Shown here one piece after another: positions 41,194 through 48,644 of a stretch of DNA of 64,000 nucleotides (position 1 is its first letter; each line of letters starts with the position of its first letter). A program made the position numbers and the translations under genes. Source of the stretch: CAJBNH01 sp964447285 (GTDB taxonomy: Bacteria; Myxococcota_A; UBA9042); contig CAYURO010000006.1 in NCBI GenBank assembly GCA_964447285.1, positions 62,001 through 126,000 on the forward strand. Direction: 5' to 3'. A model generated the notes under the pieces. The model did not search any database and had not been told where the DNA came from. It saw nothing but the letters and a program-made list of their open reading frames with translations.

Positions 41194-43677
41194 ATGGCAG
41201 ACATCGATCAGATCCTCGAACGCGCCGACGGGGCGGAAGACTACGCCGCCGATTCCATCAAGGTGCTGAAGGGTCTGGAAGCCGTTCGCAAACGCCCCGG
41301 CATGTACATCGGCGACACGGACGACGGTTCCGGCCTGCACCACATGGTGTACGAGGTCGTGGACAACTCGGTCGACGAGGCACTCGCGGGCTTCTGTACG
41401 CACATCGAGATCATCTTGCACCTCGACGGTTCGTGCAGCGTGCAAGACAACGGCCGCGGCATCCCCGTCGGCGACCACGAAGACGGCCGGTCGGCAGCGG
41501 AAGTCGCGTTGACCGAGTTGCACGCGGGCGGCAAGTTCGACCAGAACAGCTACAAGGTCTCGGGCGGCTTGCACGGCGTCGGCGTGTCGGTGGTCAATGC
41601 CCTGTCCGAGTGGCTGAAGCTGACCATCGATCGCGAAGGCTATACGTGGTCGCTGGACTTCGAAAAGGGCGCGACCGTGGGCGGAATCCGGCGAGGCGAA
41701 CCCAGCGACCGCATCGGCACGCGGGTGCACTTCAAGCCCGACACAGACGTGTTCTCGATGGTCGAGTTCTCATTCGACCACCTGACGACCCGCTTCCGCG
41801 AAATGGCCTATCTGAATCGCGGGTTGAAGATCTCGATCACCGACGAGCGGGACGAGCGCGAGGCGGTGTTCTGCTTTGCCGGCGGTATCGGCTCGTTCGC
41901 CCAGTACCTGAACAAGAACAAGACGGTGATGCACGAGGAGCCGATCTACATCACGGCCCGTCGCCAACTGGACGAGTACCGGACGTTCGAACTCGAGGTC
42001 GCGCTGCAGTGGAACGACGGCTTTACCGAGCAGGTCGTCTGCTTCACGAACAACATCCGCAACCGCGACGGCGGCACGCACCTGACCGGCTTTCGCGCGG
42101 CGATGACCCGCATCGTGAACGACTACGCGGACAAGGAAGGCCTGCTGAAGAAGATGAAAGAGACGACGCTGTCTGGCGAAGACATTCGCGAGGGTGCCGT
42201 CGTGGTCATCTCCGTCAAGCTGCCTGACCCGAAGTTCAGCTCGCAGACCAAGGACAAGCTGGTCTCGTCCGAAGTGGCGCCGATCGTGCAGCAGGTGGTC
42301 GGCGACAAGCTGAACGAGTACCTGGCCGAGCATCCGGCAGAAGCCAAGCGCATCATCGGCAAGGCGATCGACGCCGCCCGCGCGCGCGAAGCCGCCCGCA
42401 AGGCCCGCGACATGGTGCGCCGCAAGGGAGCCCTCGAGGGCAGCACCCTGCCCGGCAAGCTGGCCGACTGCCAAGAGCGCGACCCCACCAAGTGCGAGAT
42501 GTTCATCGTCGAGGGCGAGTCGGCAGGCGGCTCGGCCAAAAGCGGCCGCGAGCGGTCGTACCAGGCGATCCTGCCCCTGCGCGGCAAGATCCTGAACGTC
42601 GAGCGCGCCCGGTATGACCGCATGCTCTCCAGCCAGGAGATCGTAGTGCTCATCACCGCGATGGGCACCGGCATCGGCCCCGACAGCTACAGCATCGACA
42701 AGTTGCGGTACCACAAGATCATCATCATGACGGACGCCGACGTCGACGGCTTGCATATCCGCACGCTGCTGCTGACGTTCTTCTACCGGCAGTTCCCCGA
42801 GATCATCGATCGCGGCTACCTGTACATCGCCCAGCCGCCGCTCTACCGGGCCAAGCGCGGCAAGCGGGAGCAGTACCTGTTGGACGACGCTGCCCGGGAC
42901 GCGTTCCTGATTCAAGCAGGTACCGAAGACGTCACAGTGCGCGGCTCCCGCGGCGAGGTCTCTGGGGTCGACCTGCAGAAGCTGGTGCGCAAGCTCGTCG
43001 AGTTCCGCAGCGTGCAGCAGCGCCTTTGCAAGCGGTTGGGTTCCTCTACCGATGACCGCGTCATCGCCGGCTTCATCAAGGCTGCCCATCTGTCGGCCGA
43101 AATGCTGCTCGACTTCGGCGCCATGGAAGAGGCCTGCGGACAGGTCGGCGAGTGGCTGCACGTCCACCAACCCGCGATGGGTTTGCCGCGGTTCCACTCG
43201 GAGCCTGCGACCGAGACCGAGGGGCACGTCACGCCGGGGTCGATCCACGTGCGCACGCGCCTGTCCGGCGTGACACGAACGACCATCATTGGTGCGCGCA
43301 TGCTGGCCGGGTCGGACTATCGGCTGTTGCGCACGCGAATTGGTGAGGTCGAGACGGTGCTGGGCAACGGCCCCTACGTCATCCAGCGCGCCGATCAGAC
43401 CACCGAAGTCGACGACTTCGAGGAGATTCTCGATAAGATCCTGGAGTTTGGCGGCCGCGGCGTGCAGCTGAACCGCTTCAAGGGTCTGGGCGAGATGAAT
43501 CCCGAGCAGCTGTGGGAAACCACGATGGATCGCACCAAGCGCGTGATCCTGCAGGTCAAGGTCGAGGACGCGGTGCAGGCCGACTCGATCTTCTCAGTTT
43601 TGATGGGCGATTCGGTAGAGCCGCGGCGAGACTTCATCACGGCCAACGCGCTGAACGTCCGCAATCTGGACCTGTAG
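41194..43677 (+). CDS. gyrB: DNA gyrase subunit B
   Basis: An 827-residue type II topoisomerase subunit that supplies the ATPase for negative supercoiling. ATP-binding GHKL region RPGMYIGDTDDGSGLHH and DNSVDEALAG (about 32-65), the G-loop GGLHGVGVSVVNALS, and the TOPRIM domain with EGESAGGSAKSGR and TDADVDGLHIRTL, are all present. In the TOPRIM EGDSAGG motif the Asp is Glu (residue 442); the corresponding residue in E. coli is Asp426, the site of a quinolone-resistance mutation (D426N). The length is a little over the family's usual 800. The ATG at 41194 has GGAGACG upstream. A hairpin terminator follows. Confidence 0.96.
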   Translation: MADIDQILERADGAEDYAADSIKVLKGLEAVRKRPGMYIGDTDDGSGLHHMVYEVVDNSVDEALAGFCTHIEIILHLDGSCSVQDNGRGIPVGDHEDGRSAAEVALTELHAGGKFDQNSYKVSGGLHGVGVSVVNALSEWLKLTIDREGYTWSLDFEKGATVGGIRRGEPSDRIGTRVHFKPDTDVFSMVEFSFDHLTTRFREMAYLNRGLKISITDERDEREAVFCFAGGIGSFAQYLNKNKTVMHEEPIYITARRQLDEYRTFELEVALQWNDGFTEQVVCFTNNIRNRDGGTHLTGFRAAMTRIVNDYADKEGLLKKMKETTLSGEDIREGAVVVISVKLPDPKFSSQTKDKLVSSEVAPIVQQVVGDKLNEYLAEHPAEAKRIIGKAIDAARAREAARKARDMVRRKGALEGSTLPGKLADCQERDPTKCEMFIVEGESAGGSAKSGRERSYQAILPLRGKILNVERARYDRMLSSQEIVVLITAMGTGIGPDSYSIDKLRYHKIIIMTDADVDGLHIRTLLLTFFYRQFPEIIDRGYLYIAQPPLYRAKRGKREQYLLDDAARDAFLIQAGTEDVTVRGSRGEVSGVDLQKLVRKLVEFRSVQQRLCKRLGSSTDDRVIAGFIKAAHLSAEMLLDFGAMEEACGQVGEWLHVHQPAMGLPRFHSEPATETEGHVTPGSIHVRTRLSGVTRTTIIGARMLAGSDYRLLRTRIGEVETVLGNGPYVIQRADQTTEVDDFEEILDKILEFGGRGVQLNRFKGLGEMNPEQLWETTMDRTKRVILQVKVEDAVQADSIFSVLMGDSVEPRRDFITANALNVRNLDL

Positions 43678-43689
43678 CCGACAACAGAA

Positions 43690-43722
43690 CGGGCCCTGCC
43701 TCGCCATCGAGTGCAGGGCCCG
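43690..43722. terminator. Bidirectional-type terminator between gyrB and the convergent GRPG gene
   Basis: A ten-base perfect stem (CGGGCCCTGC with GCAGGGCCCG) and a 13-base loop lie 13 bases past gyrB and before the convergent gene. There is little T-tract; a strong GC hairpin of this kind can still slow polymerase. Confidence 0.6.
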
Positions 43723-43759
43723 CTTCGCTCGCCAGATTCCCCTGAACCATCCAAGATCT

Positions 43760-44584
43760 CTACTTTCCGGGACGCCCCCCCGTGCTGGCAGGGGCCGATG
43801 CGGGCCGACCGCCGGGCGCTGCTGCGCCGGGACGACCACCGGGGGCCGGAGCAGCGTCGGCACCGGGCCGGCCGCCCTTGGACTTCGGCTGGGTCGCCTC
43901 GGCCTTGACCTTGGCGGCGCTGTCGCCCTTCTTCACGTCCTCGCACTTCTGCTTGATCTCCAGTTTCTTCTTCCACAAGACCTTGGCTTTGGGCGCGTCT
44001 TCCTTCGCCTCGGCGTGGATGGCAAAGGACTCGCATGACTTGTAGTCAATATTCGGCTCGAACTTGACCTCGACCGTGGCTCGGTCGCCAGGCTGGGCGA
44101 TGACGTCGGAGACGCGACCGGTGACCTTGCCGACCACAGCGGCGACCTTGACGCGGTAGAGGCCGGCGCCGGTGCCGGGTCCCAGGTCCACCTTGCAGAC
44201 GATGGTCTTGTCCAAGCGCTGCGGCTTCTTGCCGGGAAGGGTGACCCCGTTGCTGGTGCAGGCCAGCGTGGGCTTGGGCTTGACCTTCTTCGCGTTGAGC
44301 GCCGGGGCATCCTGATTGACCGCGTTCTTCGCGTCTCGACCCGGTCGCGTGCCAGGCGCATAACCGCCGGGACCGCGGTCGGCGGCGTCACCGGGCCGAT
44401 GGGCGCCGGGCTGGCCGCTTCCCGGGCGTCCGGCCGCGGGCTGGGCTGGCTGGGCTGCACCGGGGCGACCTGCCGCAGGCTGGGCAGGCTGTGCAGGCAC
44501 GGCCGGAACACCAGGCCGGCCTTGAGCGAGTCCCACACTTGGAATCAGCAGAAACAACAAGGCGAAGCGAGCGGTCGGGGTCAT
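43760..44584 (-). CDS. Secreted protein with Gly-Arg-Pro-Gly repeats at both ends
   Basis: A 274-residue secreted protein with signal peptide cleaved near residue 20 (GLA-QG). It has two low-complexity flanks rich in GRPG and PAQPAAGRPG units and a central domain of about 140 residues (CTSNGVTLPGKKPQR, then KVDLGPGTGAGLYRVKVAAVV, VKFEPNIDYKSCESFAI). Three or four Cys in that part could form disulfides, as in Ig-like folds. The basic, flexible flanks suggest binding to acidic polymer or wall; that is inference. The ATG has CGGAG upstream. It converges on gyrB and shares its terminator. Confidence 0.7.
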   Translation of the reverse strand: MTPTARFALLFLLIPSVGLAQGRPGVPAVPAQPAQPAAGRPGAAQPAQPAAGRPGSGQPGAHRPGDAADRGPGGYAPGTRPGRDAKNAVNQDAPALNAKKVKPKPTLACTSNGVTLPGKKPQRLDKTIVCKVDLGPGTGAGLYRVKVAAVVGKVTGRVSDVIAQPGDRATVEVKFEPNIDYKSCESFAIHAEAKEDAPKAKVLWKKKLEIKQKCEDVKKGDSAAKVKAEATQPKSKGGRPGADAAPAPGGRPGAAAPGGRPASAPASTGGRPGK

Positions 44585-44722
44585 GGCGGAACTCCGTAGT
44601 TGAGGTCGAACGACGAGCAAGACTCTACGCCGCTTGGTCGTCGAGCGCACCCTTGCACGACAAACAGCGGACAGGTTGGATTCATGCCGCCCGCAGCACA
44701 GTTGGCTGCCGAAAATGCCGCG

Positions 44723-45184
44723 CTAGGCGACAGCATCCGGAGGCGTGGGGAGGGTGTGATGCGACTTGTTCCGCTGGGCAAAGGCTCGGTCGCGGGGCCA
44801 CGAAGTCCATACGCGCTCCACGCCGACCCCAAGCACGTTCGCAATGACGGCGAGTTCCCAGATGCCGACCATGGGCGTCGGCAGGCTGGCGATGCGTCCA
44901 AAGCCGATCATGGTCGCGACGATGCCAAACGACAGCAGCGTGTCGAAGGCGAGCAGCAGCGGCTCGAAGGTGGCTATCGGACGCTGTCGGTCCAGGGCTC
45001 GGCCGAGGTTCGACAAGGTGCAGTAGGAAAAGACACCGGGCAACACTGCCGCTGCGACATTCCACAGGATGTCGAGAACACCCCAAACGATGAAGAGCCA
45101 CCCGGCGGCCGGGTGAACGTCGTCAGCAAGGGCAAAGCCACCACAGATCTTGAAGAGACCGTAAGGGATGCCGGTCAGGGTCAT
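44723..45184 (-). CDS. Small multi-pass membrane protein
   Basis: A 153-residue protein with about four hydrophobic segments (ICGGFALAD.., GWLFIVWGVLDILWNVAAAVL, FEPLLLAFDTLLSFGIVATMI and IWELAVIANVLGVG). It has no motif I recognise. It starts at the ATG at 45184 with a weak ribosome site; an upstream in-frame reading would add 23 basic residues. It lies 135 bp after the MacB-like permease gene, so it may be a separate unit. Confidence 0.55.
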   Translation of the reverse strand: MTLTGIPYGLFKICGGFALADDVHPAAGWLFIVWGVLDILWNVAAAVLPGVFSYCTLSNLGRALDRQRPIATFEPLLLAFDTLLSFGIVATMIGFGRIASLPTPMVGIWELAVIANVLGVGVERVWTSWPRDRAFAQRNKSHHTLPTPPDAVA

Positions 45185-45319
45185 GTCCCAGACCCGGCGA
45201 CGAAGGGGGGATTGCACGGAAGATCTTGCTCCTGCCTGACGAGAACAGCGCACCGGGCGGCGGCGGTCTACCAGAAGCGTTCGCGTGAGGCGAGCAATTC
45301 CGGGTGCGTGCCCCCGCCA

Positions 45320-46549
45320 TCACTCGTATCGCAGCGCGTCGATTGGGTCGAGCTGCGATGCCTTGCGGGCCGGGTACAGGCCGAAGACCACGCCCACTGC
45401 GGCGCTGAATCCGACCGCCAGCAGAACGATGTCGGGATTCACTTGCATCGGCCACTGGAACTTCACGGACAGCCACTCGGCCGCCCAGAGACCGAGCACG
45501 ATGCCAATGGCGCCGCCTCCGAGCGACAGCGTGAAGGCCTCAACCAGGAATTGCGCCAGAATGTCACGGGGTCTGGCCCCCACGGCCATGCGCAGACCGA
45601 TCTCACGGGTGCGCTCCGTCACGCTGACCAACATGATGTTCATGATGCCGATCCCGCCGACCAGCAGGGACACCAGCGCGATACTGGCGAGCAAGGTCGT
45701 CAGCGTGCGCGTGCTCTCCTCGCGGGCACTGGCGAGCTCGGCGAGGTTGCGGATCGAGAAGTCGTCCTCTGCAGTGGGCTGCAGGCGATGGCGGTCGCGC
45801 AGCAACGCACGCAAGTCCGCTTCAGCCTTGGTCGTTCCCGCCTGCGACGTGGCGGCGACGTGGACCTGCCCTGCGATGAACTTCTGCAGTCCACCCCGAA
45901 TGCGCCGCTGAAAGGTCGACTCTGGCACGAACGCCGCGTCGTCGTAGTCCTGCCCCATCGGGGACTGCCCCTTCTTCGAGAGGACCCCGACCACCTGGAA
46001 CGGTACGTTGTCGATGCGCACCATCTGGCCGACTGGCTCGCTGCCGACCGAGAACAGCCGCGCGGCGACCGTCTGCCCCAACACGACGACCTTGGACGCC
46101 GCCTCCACATCCACGGACGTAAAGAGCGCGCCTTGTGAGGCCGGCCAGCTGCGGATGTCAAAGAATTCCGGAGAAGTTCCGGTGATCTGCGAGCTCCAGT
46201 TCTGCTCGTCGCTGACGATCTGTGCGTTGCCCCGCAAGCCGGCTGCTGCCGTCCTCACCGACGGAACCTCGGTGCGGATGGCCTCGAGATCCTCCCAAGT
46301 CAGGGTCAGCTGGCTGCCCGACCCGCCGGAAGCGCCGCCTGCCCGGTGAGCCCCAGACATGATGACGAGCAGGTTGGAACCCATCGAGGCAAAGGACCTT
46401 TCGACCTCGGCCTTGGCGCCTTCGCCGATCGCGACCATGGCGATCACGGCCGCGACGCCGATCACGACGCCCAGCGTGGTCAAGAACGAGCGAGTCTTGT
46501 TGCGCAGGATGGCCCGCAACGCGACCCGGATGGTCTCGAACAGGTTCAT
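45320..46549 (-). CDS. MacB-type ABC transporter permease
   Basis: A 409-residue permease of the MacB/FtsX-like fold. The N-terminal helix (about 20-42, with FLTTLGVVIGVAAVIAMVAIGEGA) is followed by a large periplasmic domain (to about 270), then three helices and the conserved GGIGIMNIMLVSVTERTREIG, then EIGLRMAVGAR-type coupling segment. Together with the ATPase and MacA-like adaptor it should form an ATP-driven export or mechanotransmission complex, in MacAB style linked to an outer-membrane channel (no TolC gene nearby). The ATG overlaps the ATPase stop as ATGA. Confidence 0.9.
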   Translation of the reverse strand: MNLFETIRVALRAILRNKTRSFLTTLGVVIGVAAVIAMVAIGEGAKAEVERSFASMGSNLLVIMSGAHRAGGASGGSGSQLTLTWEDLEAIRTEVPSVRTAAAGLRGNAQIVSDEQNWSSQITGTSPEFFDIRSWPASQGALFTSVDVEAASKVVVLGQTVAARLFSVGSEPVGQMVRIDNVPFQVVGVLSKKGQSPMGQDYDDAAFVPESTFQRRIRGGLQKFIAGQVHVAATSQAGTTKAEADLRALLRDRHRLQPTAEDDFSIRNLAELASAREESTRTLTTLLASIALVSLLVGGIGIMNIMLVSVTERTREIGLRMAVGARPRDILAQFLVEAFTLSLGGGAIGIVLGLWAAEWLSVKFQWPMQVNPDIVLLAVGFSAAVGVVFGLYPARKASQLDPIDALRYE

Positions 46550-47301
46550 GGGGCCCCCAACGACAGACCGGGGTCGACCGGCGGCGGATGCACCGGACTG
46601 CCGGGCTCGTGGAGCTCGTCTGACAACACGCGGCCGTCGCGCATCCACACAATCCGCCGGGCCCAAGCGGCCACATCGGACTCATGGGTGACCAGCACAA
46701 TCGTCATGCCCGTATCGCTCAGCTTCTGAAAGATCCCCATGATCTCATGGGAATTGCGGGTATCCAGATTGCCCGTCGGCTCGTCCGCCAGCAGCAGGCC
46801 GGGCTCGGTGACAATGGCGCGGGCGATGGCCACCCGCTGCTGCTGCCCACCCGACATCTGGTTGGGATGGTGGTCCATCCGGTCGCCCAGCCCGACCAAC
46901 TCCAGGGCTTTGCGCGACCGCCGATGGCGCTCCTTGCCCGACACGCCTGCGTACAGCAGCGGCAGCTCGACGTTCTCGAGGGCCGAGGTGCGGGCCAGTA
47001 GGTGAAACCCTTGGAACACGAAGCCAATCAGGCGGTTGCGCGCATTGGCCAGCTCGTCGCGGTTCAGGTCGGACACGCGCTCACCGCGCAGAACGTAACG
47101 CCCCGACGTCGGCCGGTCGAGGCACCCCAGCAGATTCATCAGCGTGGACTTGCCAGAGCCCGACGACCCCATGACGGCGATGAACTCGCCAGGCTCCACA
47201 GAGAGCGAAACGCCATCAAGCGCGCGCACTTCCGTGTCGCCCATCGTGTAGGTCTTGTGGAGGTCGACGACCTCTAGCAGCGGCACGGCGGCCTCCGTCA
47301 T
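46546..47301 (-). CDS. MacB-type ABC transporter ATP-binding protein
   Basis: A 251-residue LolD/MacB-like ATPase with Walker A GSSGSGKST (45-53), signature MSGGQQQRVAIARA, and Walker B LLLADEPTGNLD. It lacks a fused permease, which is encoded by the next gene. Start ATG at 47301 overlaps the stop of the MacA-like gene as ATGA; the three genes are thus a coupled cassette. It energises the exporter in the cytoplasm. Confidence 0.93.
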   Translation of the reverse strand: MTEAAVPLLEVVDLHKTYTMGDTEVRALDGVSLSVEPGEFIAVMGSSGSGKSTLMNLLGCLDRPTSGRYVLRGERVSDLNRDELANARNRLIGFVFQGFHLLARTSALENVELPLLYAGVSGKERHRRSRKALELVGLGDRMDHHPNQMSGGQQQRVAIARAIVTEPGLLLADEPTGNLDTRNSHEIMGIFQKLSDTGMTIVLVTHESDVAAWARRIVWMRDGRVLSDELHEPGSPVHPPPVDPGLSLGAP

Positions 47302-48584
47302 AGCACGCGGAACGCGCCCGGAGGCGGGCCACCGCTGGTCTTGGGTACCGATGGACCCGCAACCCCCGTGACGACCTTGTCGCCTTCCTTCAAAAGTCCC
47401 TGCACGACCTCTGTCTTGACGCCATCGGTCAGCCCGGCACGAAACTGCACAGGAAACGGCTTGCCAGCCCGCAGCACATAGACCTGACGTGGCGTGTCGG
47501 CCGGAATGCCGGCATCCGCACTTGCGCCGCGGCGCCCTTTTCTGGGCGCACGACCGACTGAAGCAGTCTCTTCCGCCGCGGGCGTGGCAGCCACCGCTCC
47601 CGATGCGCCCTCCGCCTCCGGTGGGCGGAACCTTAGCGCGGCGTTCGGCACGCGCAGAATGCCCTCGCGCTCCGCCAGCACGAACGCCACGTTTGCGGTC
47701 ATGCCGGGGCGCAGCTTCAATGCTTCGTTGGCGACATCGACGACCGCATCGTACGTCACGACGTTTTGCACCGTGGTGGCGGAGTTGCGGATCTGCCGGA
47801 CCTTGCCCGCAAATTTCTCGCCCGGCCAAGCGTCTACCGTGAAGTTGGCCCGCATCCCCGGCTGCAGCCGCCCCACATCCGCCTCCGCCACGCTGGTGTG
47901 GACCTCCATCTTCCGCAGGTCCTCGGCCAGCACGAACAGCGTCGGCGCCTGCAGCGAGGCGGCCACCGTCTGCCCCACGTCGACGCTGCGCGACAGCACG
48001 ACGCCGTCAATCGGCGACACCACGGTCGTGTAGCTGAGATTGACCTTGGCTTGGTGCAGCGAAGCTTCCGCCTGTCGCACGGAGGCTTGGGCGACCCCGA
48101 TCTGTCCGCGCGCGACCTGAGCACCGGACTGCGCCGTCTCGGCATCGGCCACGGCCACCAGCTCGCGGGCGGCCAGTCCCGTCGTCCGATTGGCCTGCCG
48201 CGAGGCTTGGGTCGCCTCCACGCGAGCCCGGGCCAGCTGGGCTTGGGCAGCGTCATAGTTCGCCTGAGCCTGGGCCAGGGACGCCTCGAACATTTGCGGG
48301 TCCAACTGGGCCAGAACTTGCCCCTTGGTCACGCGGTCGTTGAAGTCAACGCGAAGCTCCTTGATGCGCCCCGAGACTTGGCTTCCGACCTGCACGGTCA
48401 CAAGGGCCGACAGTGTGCCGGTCGCAGTGATGCGGGCGACCACCTGCCCACGGTCAACGGCAGTGGTCTCGTAGCGAACGGGAGGAACCTCGGGCGTCCG
48501 GCCAAACCAGTACCACGCTGCGGCACCGCCAGCAGCAAGCACGGCCAACCACACAAAGAGCCCGCCTTTCTTCTTCGTCGCCAT
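47298..48584 (-). CDS. MacA/HlyD-family periplasmic adaptor protein
   Basis: A 428-residue membrane-fusion protein. An N-terminal helix (about 8-28, uncleaved) is followed by the lipoyl half (VVARITATGTLSALVTVQVGSQVSGRIKEL), a long alpha-helical hairpin (about 100-185, coiled coil AQAQANYDAAQAQLAR..) and the second lipoyl half with VVSPIDGVVLSRSVDVGQTV, then the beta-barrel region. A Pro/Ala/Lys-rich insertion (about 330-370, including ETASVGRAPRKGRRG) lies in the membrane-proximal part. It connects the ABC permease to an outer-membrane exit duct. It is 60 bp from the kinase gene upstream. Confidence 0.92.
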   Translation of the reverse strand: MATKKKGGLFVWLAVLAAGGAAAWYWFGRTPEVPPVRYETTAVDRGQVVARITATGTLSALVTVQVGSQVSGRIKELRVDFNDRVTKGQVLAQLDPQMFEASLAQAQANYDAAQAQLARARVEATQASRQANRTTGLAARELVAVADAETAQSGAQVARGQIGVAQASVRQAEASLHQAKVNLSYTTVVSPIDGVVLSRSVDVGQTVAASLQAPTLFVLAEDLRKMEVHTSVAEADVGRLQPGMRANFTVDAWPGEKFAGKVRQIRNSATTVQNVVTYDAVVDVANEALKLRPGMTANVAFVLAEREGILRVPNAALRFRPPEAEGASGAVAATPAAEETASVGRAPRKGRRGASADAGIPADTPRQVYVLRAGKPFPVQFRAGLTDGVKTEVVQGLLKEGDKVVTGVAGPSVPKTSGGPPPGAFRVL

Positions 48585-48644
48585 CGCTTCACCCTAGCTG
48601 GGACGACCGATCCGACACGCGCGTGGGCGGAAAGGGAAATCGAC

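Noticed and set aside
41770..43248. 492-residue open frame antisense to gyrB
   Set aside because: gyrB is certain on the plus strand; the antisense frame has no motifs and no ribosome site.
46546..47829. Extended reading of the ATPase gene to 427 residues
   Set aside because: The extra N-terminal part lies over the MacA-like gene; the ATG at 47301 with an ATGA overlap gives the normal start of the domain.
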